A DNA stretch of 64,000 nucleotides, taken from Lotus japonicus (Eukaryota > Streptophyta > Magnoliopsida > Fabales > Fabaceae). Below, piece after piece: positions 11,535 to 20,831 of the stretch; the stretch's first letter is position 1, and each line of letters begins with the position of its first letter. The stretch is from contig NC_080042.1 in assembly GCF_012489685.1 (NCBI RefSeq), forward strand, positions 35,097,158 through 35,161,157, written 5' to 3'. Position numbers and translations under genes: made by a program. Under the pieces are notes generated by a model. It had not been told where the DNA came from, did not search any database, and was given only the letters and a program-made list of their open reading frames with translations.

Positions 11535-11927
11535 CTAGAATGGAGGATCCCTCCTCATTCTTCTGCACTCCTGGCGCTGCTCTGACCTCTCCTTCTCCAG
11601 ACGCTCCAGTGCATACTGGATGTTGTTGAGCCTGTCTTTTAGCTCATCCCTCTCCAGAATCTCTTCTGCAGTCTTGAGCTTCTCTTCAAAAATCTCCTTT
11701 TCTTCCAGCAGCTTGAGTTCAAGCTGGTTGAGTTCTTGCACCTCCTCCACGAAGGCAAGAAATTCCCTCAAGTCTCTCTTCAACTCTGGACGTAGGTCCT
11801 CCTCCAGCAGTGTCCGTGTTAGCTCTGAGATGGTTTTTGTACCCTCTGGATGCCTAATGTTCAGGAACAAGTCCTCCTCAAAGGCCTTCTTTCTCAGCTC
11901 TTCTAGTGCTACGATGTATGATGCCAT
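11535..11927 (-). CDS. Antisense coiled-coil ORF inside the Sirevirus
   Basis: 130 residues on the strand opposite to the element, between the env-like ORF and the 3' LTR. I prefer the start at 11927 (MASYIVALEELRKK) to the in-frame ATG at 11975, because a TATAAA-type box lies at 11979-11986, only 4 bp from the upstream ATG but 52 bp from the chosen one. The product is almost all charged helix with a Leu/Ile heptad pattern (ISELTRTLLEEDLR, ELNQLELKLLEEKEIFEEKL), ending in an Arg-rich tail. I see no signal peptide, membrane segment or zinc motif. I do not recognise the family. It resembles by position, not clearly by sequence, the antisense ORFs known from Tat gypsy elements. Confidence 0.6.
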   Translation of the reverse strand: MASYIVALEELRKKAFEEDLFLNIRHPEGTKTISELTRTLLEEDLRPELKRDLREFLAFVEEVQELNQLELKLLEEKEIFEEKLKTAEEILERDELKDRLNNIQYALERLEKERSEQRQECRRMRRDPPF

Positions 11928-11978
11928 TTTTTTACTGATAATTGTTCGAGTTGTGAAGCTTACCTCTCTCTCCAACGC

Positions 11979-11986
11979 TTTATATA
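11979..11986 (-). promoter_or_regulatory. TATA box for the antisense ORF
   Basis: Read on the minus strand: TATATAAA followed by GCGTTGGAGAGAGAGG, a CT/GA-type leader. Transcription would be expected to begin near 11950, leaving a leader of about 25 bases before the ATG at 11927. Confidence 0.55.
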
Positions 11987-12173
11987 GGCTTCACTTTCTC
12001 TCTGAAAGTTAATGCTCCTACAGTTTCTCGAGGTTAAGTTCTTGGTAACTGACCCTCCTCTTTACTCCCTTGGCCGGTGGTAAACGTTCTTATCTTGCAT
12101 TAACTCTTCTATTTATTTCGCCTAACTCTGATTCCTGCATCGTTTTCATTTTCTTTAAACTTAGACCTTCTCT

Positions 12174-12712
12174 AAGGGGGAGTACCTTGTACTTCAAGCT
12201 AAGTTTTTCACACCCCAAGCTTTTTGCTTATGACAAAAAGGGGGAGTAAACCCAGTTTTTGATGTGTAAGATGTGTTAGTGTGATTTATTTTTCTTTTGG
12301 AGAATTTAAGAGTTCCACCTTTATGACCATAGATGTGTCACTGGGCAAATACAAGGAATACATTTCACTTCTTCTGAAGTGATTCTAATTTGACTCTGAT
12401 ACCTTGTCCGTTGACTCTGATTACTTATGCGCTCTGATTACTCTATTTTCATCTATGTCATAAGTTTTTCACTCTGAACTCTTATATCATTTAGCTCAGA
12501 ATCTAGACTTTACTAATGTTTTCATCAAGTATTAGATTCAGGGGGAGCTAAGCTCAGAATCAAGCAGTGACTTGAATTCAGAATGAGCAAGATAAACTAT
12601 TCACATCAGGATAAGTCTTATTCTATATCTCTAAACTCTGAGTGAATTTAGTTTAATGTTTAAGAATTGTTCATCAAAAATCTTAGTTTTGTCATCATCA
12701 AAAAGGGGGAGA
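12174..12712 (+). repeat. Multiplied polypurine tracts of the Sirevirus
   Basis: Four copies of AGGGGGAG-type tracts occur at 12174-12182, 12235-12246, 12541-12547 and 12700-12712. The last abuts the 3' LTR and is the expected plus-strand primer. Repeated tracts upstream of the 3' LTR are a recorded hallmark of Sireviruses. Confidence 0.85.
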
Positions 12713-12713
12713 T

Positions 12714-13919
12714 TGTAAGATCAAGTTTTGATCTAGTAGTACAACTCTATGTTTTGATGATTACAAGTTAACCTTTTGATATGAACAATTGTGGTACTCT
12801 AACGTGTTTTTCTGAGTGTGCTATTTACAGGCTCTGACCTCAACTCAATCTCACACAAATCAGAAGCACTGTGTTAAAGAGCGACCCAAGCAACGCTTTC
12901 GCATTCACCATGTTCAGTATGAACAGTGGAAAAGCTTCAGAAGTTCTGAAGTTATACAAACTCTGATGTGGACTCAGTCACTAGAAGTTCTGAAGATCCA
13001 GAAAGTCTGATAACCAAGAAACACTGAAGGCTCAGATATTCTGATGGTGTAGAAGACTCTGAAGATCCAGAAGCTGATTAGTGAAATTCTGATGTCCAGA
13101 AGCAAGATACTCTGAAGACCATGTACTTCCCTCTGAGTTCAGAATCAGAAGAAACAATGGTCAGAGGATCTGGGCTTTCCCTCTGACTCTGATCAACCGG
13201 CTTCACAAGTTCCAATATGAAGCATTCCCCTGATCAGAAGTCTCCTAGGTTTAAAGGTCAAGTCGCTATCCAAGTACAAAAGCAACTGTACCTTCCTGAC
13301 GACCTACCTAACAGTCTCAGACATAGCAGAAGCTGGATTTTCCAGAACTGCCCTCCAACGGTAGCATTTTCCATGCAACGCTCAACCCTAATCCTTGGAG
13401 TATATAAAGAGGCTGAAGACTGAAAGAAGCGGCTAGAAGCATTCACATACGCACAAGACAAATTCAAATTCTTCTAAGCTTTCTTTCATCTGAAATTCAT
13501 TGAGTTTACTATTAGCTTTTTAGAAGCAAATCTCTTGTAAACAATTCTTTGATAAACAGTTTGTTTAGTTCCTTTAGGAGATCAAGGTTGATCGGATCCT
13601 AGAGAAGACTAAGAGAGTGAATCTTAGTGTGAGCTAAGTCAGTGTAATTGTTAGTCACTTGTAGGTTTCAAGTGCAGTTGTAACTCTTACCTGATTAGTG
13701 GATTGCCTTCATTCTAAGAAGGAAGAAATCACCTTAACGGGTGGACTGGAGTAGCTTGAGTGATTTATCAAGTGAACCAGGATAAAATCCTTGTGTGCTT
13801 TTCTATCTCTTATCTTTAGCACTTAAGTTCTCGAAAGATTTGTCAAAATCTTTAAGGTGGAAGCTTTATACTGAAAACGTTATTCAAACCCCCCCTTTCT
13901 ACCGTTTTTCATACCTTCA
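12714..13919 (+). repeat. Sirevirus 3' LTR
   Basis: 1206 bp, no difference from the 5' LTR on a line-by-line reading, including the seven-C run near the end. It is followed by the second GCTGG target copy. Confidence 0.95.
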
Positions 13920-13924
13920 GCTGG

Positions 13925-14146
13925 ATGTATGGGTTTTCAGACAGCTGTATGTATGTCAAGTTTATGGAAACATTTTGAGAAGAAAAAAAAATACCCGTAT
14001 TCATAAATCCTTTATGGCATGCACAATATGCACTGTATAAAATTATGAAGAAGATCAAAGTGACTCCCTTTCTTCGGGGTGTTACAATGCATTGCATACT
14101 CTAGGAATTTTACTAATTGTGACTCCCCAAAAATCGGGGTGTTACA
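13925..14146 (+). mobile_element. Old long-LTR remnant, right end
   Basis: Continues the sequence interrupted by the Sirevirus. Two LTR-like termini of the form CGGGGTGTTACA occur, ending at 14086 and 14146. Such ends close the other long LTRs in the window. No priming site follows either one, so the element is a remnant. Confidence 0.45.
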
Positions 14147-14231
14147 TCATCTTACCTAAGGGAGGAGCAATACATCAAGTCAATTGGCATGCACAATATG
14201 CACTGTATAAAATTATGAAGAAGATCAAAGT
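14015..14231 (+). repeat. 47-bp direct repeat (14015-14061 and 14185-14231)
   Basis: The 47-bp word starting TGGCATGCACAATATGCACT is repeated exactly 170 bp apart, with the two LTR-like termini between the copies. It contains the palindromic core TGCACAATATGCA-like sequence. This looks like a local duplication. Confidence 0.85.
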
Positions 14232-14292
14232 AAATCCAGCCCATCTCATATGAGACTTCCTAATTTGCTTTCTGGCCAACCCTCAAGAAGAC

Positions 14293-14943
14293 TTGCCGTT
14301 TGGGTCTCTCATCACTGCCATGATAGAAAAGAAAGGAATCCTGGCTTCATTTGTGGAAACTGGTGACCTTCTTGATGAAGACATAGTGTGGCCCACTCCC
14401 ATTGAACTCTCAGACGTTCAGAAGATGAGGATCGCTTTTGATGATTCCAAAATTCCTGAGAAATTTCGAACAAACTTGAAGAGGAAAATAGCTAAAGGCA
14501 GAGGAAAAGGCAAGGAAATTGACTTGCAAAGAGCACCCAAGATCATACGTGAAATTACAGATTCAGGCAAAAACTTGGAATCGTAAGTCTAGAAGACTCA
14601 AAAGCCTACTCAAACACCTCTCAGAATTTCCTCCGGTGGAGATCCTGTGTTCAAGTTTCAAAGGCATGCTCATCCCTCTCTCAAGATATATTCTGAAGAA
14701 GACCCTCCTTTCATTGATCCGGTTGTTCCAAGAAGGACCAGATCTCAACAAATATCTTTCTGCAAATACACGAACTCTTCAAACTCATTATGGTCGACAA
14801 GAGCCATCTTCAAGGACAAAACAAAAGGAGGTTCAAATATCTTCAGTCAGTCAAAGGTTTGTCCCACGCTATGCCAAACGACATAGGATTGAGGAATTTG
14901 ATGATGAAAATGAAGAGGATGATGACATCATCTTGCCTGATGT
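14293..14943 (+). pseudogene. Degraded transposon-associated ORF fragments
   Basis: A 97-codon frame (14293-14586) begins PFGSLITAMIEKKGI. A neighbouring frame (to about 14986) ends in an acidic stretch DDENEEDDD just before the LTR terminus at 14944. I see no catalytic motif. The opening motif resembles plant transposon-associated proteins of unknown role, but I cannot place it firmly. Confidence 0.35.
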
Positions 14944-15483
14944 TGTAACACCCCGATTTTCAGGGGTCACTTTGGTAACCCGTTAAAGTAAATATGCAAT
15001 ATTTTCTAAAAAAGGATTTATAAATGCGAGTATTTTTTTTCCTTTTCGAAGTGTTTCTAAAATATGTAATGCATACTCCCAACCGTAAATAATTTACATC
15101 TGGCCTCGATCCAGGCACAACATAAAACACATGACAAATAAATTAAGATCCAACAACGGACTCACTATGCAATGACTCCATAGATCCGATATACTCCCTA
15201 TGATTTCCACATGGGGGTAACCATAGAAAAGCAATGCACCGGAACCTACCCAAAACCTCAAATACAAATCATAAAATGATTATGCAAGCTTAAACCAATA
15301 ACGGTAAGCTTTTCTACCCAAAGGCTCTAACCCTACACTCGACTCTATTCTTCGAGTCTTCTATAGTTCTTCCACGTGGAGTAGCATCTGCTCACATCAC
15401 CTCCTTTCGTCGTCTGGTATCATAGCCGACCTCTCCCAGTATGGTGTAGTTCGAGTACAAACCAAGTAGAAGTTGGTGGGCCT
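14944..15483 (-). mobile_element. LTR end fragment, minus orientation
   Basis: Starts TGTAACACCCCGATTTTCAG and GGTCACTTTGGTAACC, the complement of a long-LTR 3' end. It closely parallels 31283 (TGTAACGCCTCGATTTCTCG...GGTCACTTTAGTAACC). The fragment fades into unassigned sequence before 15484. The other LTR end is not seen. Confidence 0.5.
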
Positions 15484-15821
15484 GTGACGCCTTGAGCTGA
15501 CGAGGGCGAGGATTGATCGCCTTCTATGTGGAGGGACGCACCACACCTGAACTAGAGGTATTCCGAGACTGTGTAGGGATGGACTATACAGTTGAGGAGA
15601 GCATATATGATTTGATTGTACTACTCATAACAACAAGTTGCAACTTCTTTTCGGGAGCCCAACTCATAAGAACTCCATGGTTAAGTGTGCTAGACTTGGA
15701 GCAATATTATGATGGGTGACCTCCTGGAAAGTTTTCCCGAGAAGCGTGCGAGTGAGGACAAAGTGCGCTGAAAAGACTCGTGTTGTTACCGTGAGGCCAG
15801 TCGTCAGATCGCGATGTTACA
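15484..15821 (+). mobile_element. Cassandra-like LTR with 5S-rRNA-derived promoter
   Basis: Positions 15661-15732 match the internal control region of plant 5S rRNA: AGAACTCC, an A-box-like GGTTAAGTGTGC (15679-15690), GATGGGTGACCTCCTGG (15711-15727) and AAGT. The fragment ends GCGATGTTACA at 15821, an LTR-type terminus. LTRs carrying 5S-derived promoters are the defining trait of the Cassandra TRIM elements of plants, so a single (solo or truncated) Cassandra LTR is the best reading. The left boundary TGTGACGCC is a guess, and no priming site or second LTR follows. Confidence 0.65.
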
Positions 15822-16457
15822 GATGTGAACCAAGTTCTTCAAACCTTCACGACGGTAAGGTCTTCATATCCTAAACCTTCACTTATCTATGCATCGTCTA
15901 CCTTTCATGATCACTCGGTTCTTTTTATAAGCCATGTATGGGTAGTGGTGGTTGTCTTGTTAGAGATGATTAGGACCGGCGTAAGTTTGAATTTTTGTCT
16001 TATGATAGTGGTGGTGATCCTCTTTTGGTAGAGTGGAGGTCATAAGAGAGGGGTTGCAGGCACATCCTGTGTTAGGTTGGATGATTTATGTTCATAGGAT
16101 TTATTGTGAATGCAATTCAACTTCACATTTACTTGTGCATCTAGGTGTTCGCTCCTCTATTTTTTTGTTGTTTTTCAAAGAAATAAAAAAGATATATATT
16201 ATATTTTTTTGATGAGCCAGGGTATCACTGCCTATAGCAATGACTAATCACTTTGACCTGGTGCTTGCACTAAGCGGGAAACACGCTGGTCACAATATGC
16301 GCTCCATTCCCTGAGCATGAAACGAACTAGTGAGAAATTGAGCTAACCACGACATCATAATTTGTGATTACACCCTACATGGTTTGATCACTAGATCTTC
16401 CTCTCCCCCACCCATATGTCGCCAACATTTACCACTTGAGTGGTGACCATAATATAT
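15822..16457. other. No gene seen; AT-rich intergenic remnant
   Basis: Only short, unrelated reading frames. The stretch 16200-16440 is less AT-rich and may be a further repeat fragment, but nothing in it is recognisable. Confidence 0.4.
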
Positions 16458-16978
16458 TAGGGGTGTAAGTGGGTATGGTCTGATCCACGAATCCGATCAA
16501 ATCGATCAGAACCGAACACATTAAGGTGGGTTGAATTGGATCATTGGTTTGGTACAGATTTTTTTTACTGAATCCGATCACCATCGGTTCAAGTATCGGA
16601 TCTGGGGATTGAAAAACCGATCAATCCGAACCAACCCAATGAATTAAGATTTTTTTTACATCAAACTCAAACACTTTCAGCCCATTACATTATATATATA
16701 TATATATATATTTGTGTTAGAGATGTTAGTTTTATTTGAATTATATGAATTATGTCATTATTGAATGTTGTATTGGTTAAAAATGTTGAATTTTTATATA
16801 TATTTTTTTATAATTTTTCACGTTTTTAGAATTTTTTTCTGATTGAAATCGGGTTGGTTTGGTCTGAATTTCATGGTAAAAATCATGAAATCCGAACCAA
16901 CCAAAACCGAACATATTTGATTGGTTCGGACATTTAAACACCCTAAATCCGAACCAATCCGGTCCGATTACACCCCTA
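16458..16978. mobile_element. hAT-type MITE
   Basis: Ends TAGGGGTGTAA and its complement, with flanking 8-bp sequences TAATATAT and TAATTTAT (7 of 8 identical), which fits hAT insertion. The interior is built of short inverted words such as CCGAACCAA/TTGGTTCGG and contains a (TA)n run at 16690-16711. There is no coding capacity. Confidence 0.6.
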
Positions 16979-17131
16979 TAATTTATGATTGATTACAATA
17001 TTACATTATACATATTATTTATATTCGGATAATTATTTAAATATTTTTGTAACCAAAAAAGAATTGGTCAAGACTTAAGAAGTCAAGATCATGGTAAATA
17101 CGTTTTGTTATTAATTGATTGATATTAAAAG

Positions 17132-17194
17132 TATCCGTTGGGATTGGTGAGAGAACAGCAACGGCTACTTACCTAAAAAAACTATCCGTTGGCA
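17132..17194. promoter_or_regulatory. Cluster of mitosis-specific activator (MSA) elements
   Basis: Three AACGG cores lie within 63 bp: TATCCGTTGGGA (17132-17143, minus), GCAACGGCTA (17158-17167, plus) and TATCCGTTGGCA (17183-17194, minus). A fourth AACGG occurs in the leader at 17334-17338. AACGG-cored MSA elements bind three-repeat MYB proteins and restrict expression to G2/M. They are known from promoters of KNOLLE and B-type cyclins. Their presence just upstream of this gene agrees with its protein identity. Confidence 0.75.
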
Positions 17195-17210
17195 CTCCGC
17201 TGGGAACTCA

Positions 17211-17218
17211 TTAAATAA
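17211..17218 (+). promoter_or_regulatory. TATA-like box of the syntaxin gene
   Basis: TTAAATAA, about 17 bp downstream of the last MSA element. It would place the transcription start near 17245. Confidence 0.5.
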
Positions 17219-17339
17219 AACACCTTCAACACTTTGAATTTTCAAATCTACTCTACCCTTCATCTTCTCCGACTTCACTGATTTGCTTCTCTGTTCAAGT
17301 CCACTTCATCCTTCTTTCCTTTCTTACAACGCTAACGGG

Positions 17340-17439
17340 GTAAGGTGTTTCGTTTCCTATTTCGAATTCCTGACATAAACACTGATTGATTTCACTGAGG
17401 AATTGAATTGAATTGATTTTCTGTTTTTTTTCTATACAG
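17340..17439 (+). other. Probable 5'-UTR intron of the syntaxin gene
   Basis: Donor GTAAGG at 17340 and a T-rich tract with acceptor CTATACAG ending at 17439 enclose 100 AT-rich bases. The ATG follows 38 bases after the acceptor. The coding sequence itself has no intron. Confidence 0.6.
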
Positions 17440-17477
17440 GGAAGTGGATTTTCCCAATTAATTTCTGAGATCCAAAG

Positions 17478-18440
17478 ATGAACGACCTCATGACCAAGTC
17501 ATTCACCAACTACGTAGATCTGAAGAAAGCAGCGATGAAAGACGTTGATCTCGAAGCAGGTCACCCTCCTCGTCCTTCATCCGATGTGGAACTAAGCTTA
17601 AGATCTTCAATGGACACTGACATGGGTCTCTTCCTGCAAGAAGCAGAGCGAGTGAGAACCGAAATCGGCGATCTCCGTGAAATTCTCGGAAAGCTCCAAC
17701 AAGCCAACGAAGAGAGCAAGTCCCTTCACAAACCGGAAGCCCTGAAATCGCTCCAAACCAGAATCAACACCGACATTGTGACCCTCCTGAAGAAGGCGAG
17801 GGTGATCAGGACCCAGCTCGAAGAGATGGACCGCGCCAACGACGCTAACAGAAGGCTCTCAGGGCTCAAAGATGGGACGCCGGCGATTTACCGGACGCGA
17901 ATTGCGGTGACGAATGGGCTGAGGAAGAAACTGAAGGAGCTGATGATGGAGTTTCAAGGGCTGAGGCAGAGGATGATGAGTGAGTACAGGGAAACTGTTG
18001 GGAGAAGGTATTTCACTGTGACAGGGGAAAATCCAGATGAAGAGGTGATTGAGAAGATCATTTCGAACGGTGATGAAGGAGGGTTTATGTTTTTGGGGAA
18101 GGCGGTGGAGGAGCACGGCAGAGGGAAGGTTCTGGAAACTGTGGCGGAGATACAGGACCGGCACGAGGGCGCAAAGGAGGTGGAGAAGAGTTTGTTAGAG
18201 CTGCATCAGGTGTTTCTGGACATGGCGGTGATGGTGGAGGCGCAGGGGGAGAAGATGGATGACATTGAGCACCACGTGCTTCATTCTTCTCACTATGTGA
18301 AGGATGGAACGAAGAACCTTCAGACAGCAAAGATGTACCAGAAGAGCAGCAGGAAGTGGATGTGTATTGGGATTATCATTCTTCTCATCCTCATTCTGGT
18401 TATTGTCATCCCCATCGTTACCAGTCTCACCAGTTCTTGA
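17478..18440 (+). CDS. SYP111: Cytokinesis-specific syntaxin, KNOLLE/SYP111 type
   Basis: A Qa-SNARE of 320 residues. In the family it drives fusion of Golgi-derived vesicles at the growing cell plate during plant cytokinesis, in complexes with SNAP33 and NPSN11/SYP71 and with the SM protein KEULE. The start MNDLMTKSF is the typical SYP11 N-terminus. Residues 45-170 form the helical Habc region. Residues 221-283 are the SNARE motif with the zero-layer glutamine at 256 (MVEAQGEKMDDIEHHV). A basic stretch (SSRKW) precedes a single membrane anchor at 295-314, leaving a very short tail. Length and layout match full-length family members. MSA elements upstream predict G2/M expression. SYP112 is the main alternative; the mitotic promoter favours KNOLLE. 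Confidence 0.92.
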   Translation: MNDLMTKSFTNYVDLKKAAMKDVDLEAGHPPRPSSDVELSLRSSMDTDMGLFLQEAERVRTEIGDLREILGKLQQANEESKSLHKPEALKSLQTRINTDIVTLLKKARVIRTQLEEMDRANDANRRLSGLKDGTPAIYRTRIAVTNGLRKKLKELMMEFQGLRQRMMSEYRETVGRRYFTVTGENPDEEVIEKIISNGDEGGFMFLGKAVEEHGRGKVLETVAEIQDRHEGAKEVEKSLLELHQVFLDMAVMVEAQGEKMDDIEHHVLHSSHYVKDGTKNLQTAKMYQKSSRKWMCIGIIILLILILVIVIPIVTSLTSS

Positions 18441-19239
18441 ATGAAAACCATTTTCAAATGTTTGGATTGTTTTATTTCTGAGTTTTAATTTGTACGACTC
18501 ATCGTCGTTTCGATTTCCAATTTGTTTAGAAGATCCTTAATGTGAATTTCCAAATTTCAATTTTAATTTACAGGGTAGAAAATCCGTGACATTTGTTATT
18601 TGTAATGCAACCTTGTAAGCCATTCGCATTGTAACCCTGTTGCAGTAGATGATTGCTCTTCTTTACAGTCTTGTGGTACGACTAGTTAGTGAGTGATATT
18701 CTTCTTTTTAATTATGTTTTGGATCTAGAATTATGTTGGGCTCATTAGATGATTGAAGGAAATTTTTCAGTGTCTTTCACAATGTTGATGGAATGCAAAA
18801 AGTTCATCACCCCCTGTAGGATTCCGTCTTTCTAGCAACCGGGACCTTTCTCCATGCTTTTTCAAAATCAATTAAAAGTAATGTGTACAACATAATAATA
18901 ACAAGAGGGGACCTTTCTCCATGCTTTTTCAAAATCAATTAAAAGTAACGTGTACAACATAATAATAACAAGAGGATGACTCCGTTTACAACTGTGTGAG
19001 TCTAAAACTCTTACACTTATTATTGTTCATTGATCAAATATAAATCTAATTGTCCCAAATAATTTAAATTAGTAGATCACGTGATTTTCTTTTACTCTTT
19101 TCCCCTTTTCAATTGCAGTTACCTCTATCCTCCCACCATTGAATTTAACCTAGCCTCAATCTCCCAAACATCACCGTTGTCATATGGAAGGTAAGGTCCT
19201 TTAATGATAATCATAATCATGTCATGGCTAGTCCTAAAA
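18441..19239. other. 3' flank of the syntaxin gene and intergenic spacer
   Basis: AT-rich sequence that should contain the 3' UTR and polyadenylation region (T/G-rich near 18590-18660). Apart from a tandem duplication at 18841-18974 I see no further structure. Confidence 0.5.
18841..18974 (+). repeat. 67-bp tandem duplication
   Basis: Two head-to-tail copies (18841-18907 and 18908-18974) of a unit starting GGGACCTTTCTCCATGC and ending ACAAGAG, differing at one base (AATGTG versus AACGTG). A recent local duplication. Confidence 0.9.
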
Positions 19240-20831
19240 GTGTGTCTTATCTGAGGTGTCACAGAAAAATGAATGATGCTGCAAAAAAATCTTGTTGAAA
19301 AGTTTAATGAAGAAGGTTTGCCTACTGGAAAGGTTGCTGCAATATTCAGTGGTGGCGATTTAGCTTTTTCTCATAAAGATTGTTGGAATCATTTGACAAA
19401 TGTGCGTAGAAAGAATTTCAATGTCGGAGATGCTCAAGCTGTATTCAATTATTGCAAACAAAAACAAGGCCAAAATTCTGATTTCTTATATGCAATACAG
19501 TGTGATGATGATGCTCGAATGAAAAGCTTTTTTTCGGAGATGTTGTCACTTTTGATACCACGTGTAAGACCAACAAGTACAACCTGCCATTTGCCCCATT
19601 CACTGGATTGAATCATCATCTTCAATCAATTTTATTTGGTTGTGCACTGTTACAAGATGAAACTGAAGCATCTTTCAGATGGTTGTTTGAAACTTGTCTT
19701 GAGGCAATGAATGGAAAAAGACCAATATCTATATTCTGCATTTAAGCGTGATTTGAAGAGGTGCATTCGAGAATCTCCAAGTACCAAGGATTTTGAAGAT
19801 GATTGGAAGCGCATAATAGATGTGTATGAATTGCAAGAAAATGAGTGGCTTCAAAAGTTATTTGAAATTAGAGAATCATGGATACCTATTTATAATAGAA
19901 GCACTTTTTTTGCTGGTATCAATTCATTTTTTGACTCCTGTTAATTCAGGCACAACATTGCGAGACTTTGTGGTGAAATTTGAGAAAGTAGTTAATAGTC
20001 GTTGTGAGGTTGAGAAAAGAGAGGATTTTGAGTCTGTACATAAATCTCGTATTTTGACTATTGGCTCAAAACTTGAGGAGCATGCTGCATCTGTGTATAC
20101 CAGAAATGTCTTTCAAAAGTTTCATCATGAGATTGCTAGTGTTAGCCAGTTTACAAAGGAGAAAATTGAGAAAATTGGTTTACAACTAAAGTATCGAGTT
20201 TCTAATTGTTTTAATGCTCGAGATGCATTCTTTGATGATGTAGATTTGGAATCAAAGAATGCTAAATGTAAATATGAGTTTATGGGAATACTGTGTAGGC
20301 ATATCTTGGTAATTTTTAAAGCAAAAAATAGTATTCAAATTCGAAGTCAATAATATATTATGCAGCGCAAACAAAGGAAGCCAATATGTGTGTATTAAGG
20401 TTGAAGATATTGAGATTCAAAGTCATGAATCAGATGTTTTAAGTATGTATGTGCAACATCAATTTGAAATTTTTTCTCACTTGGCTAAAAGAGCAAAAGA
20501 TGCATACAAGTATTTTATGCCAGAGCTTGATCGTATTTACAAAATAGCTGTTACAAAGGAAAATGAAACACCTGATGCCAATGAAGCTCTACCAAACCAG
20601 CAAGATTTGATGCTTGACAGGGATGATGCTGCTGCAAATTGTACTCTGAAAGACCCACATATATCACAAATAAAAGGTAGAAAAAGGAAGGATTCTGACA
20701 AAACGCCTTCAGCAGGAAGGTATAAGAGTGGTCTTGAGGTGTCATTGAACAAGACCTCGGTCAAAAGAAGAGCATGCAAATCTTGCGGAGAATGTGGTCA
20801 CTATCAAACAACTTGCAAAATGTCAACTTAG
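19240..20831 (+). pseudogene. FAR1/FHY3-related (FRS) transposase-derived gene, decayed
   Basis: Pieces in all three frames line up in order with FAR1-RELATED SEQUENCE proteins, transcription factors derived from Mutator-like transposases. The first piece (19250-19560) is the region before the transposase core. 19545-19705 encodes the DDE-domain start (GDVVTFDTTCKTNKY, PFAPFTGLNHH). After a deletion, 19722-19960 matches the LQ/NEWLQKL..RESWIP segment. 19940-20350 holds the SVYTRNVFQKFHHE region and a damaged SWIM zinc finger (GILCRHIL kept, an upstream Cys lost). 20388-20831 ends in a CCHC knuckle (CKSCGECGHYQTTC). The N-terminal FAR1 DNA-binding domain is missing. Frameshifts, an internal deletion and stops make it a pseudogene. 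Confidence 0.85.

Larger units (their letters stand above)
2290..13919 (+). mobile_element. Full-length Sirevirus (SIRE/Maximus-type copia retrotransposon)
   Basis: The element runs from TG to CA between perfect 5-bp target duplications GCTGG (2285-2289 and 13920-13924). Internal order is LTR, initiator-tRNA-Met priming site, gag, protease, integrase, reverse transcriptase, RNase H, env-like ORF, antisense ORF, repeated polypurine tracts, LTR. This order, with RT following integrase, is Ty1/copia. The extra ORF after pol and the multiple purine tracts are known Sirevirus traits. Both LTRs are 1206 bp with no difference that I could see, so the insertion is very recent. Gag-pol is nevertheless broken by two frameshifts and a large deletion, so this copy cannot code for its own movement. 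Confidence 0.95.

Noticed and set aside
11620..12012. 130-codon plus-strand ORF opposite the Sirevirus antisense ORF
   Set aside because: Almost pure Ser/Leu/Phe, as expected for the complement of a Glu/Lys coiled coil.
15661..15740. Functional 5S rRNA gene
   Set aside because: Only the internal control region is similar, with several changes; the 5S ends and terminator are missing and the segment closes with an LTR terminus.
14943..15821. Single LTR from 14944 to 15821
   Set aside because: The two ends have opposite polarity (a complemented end at the left and a direct end at the right), so they belong to different elements.
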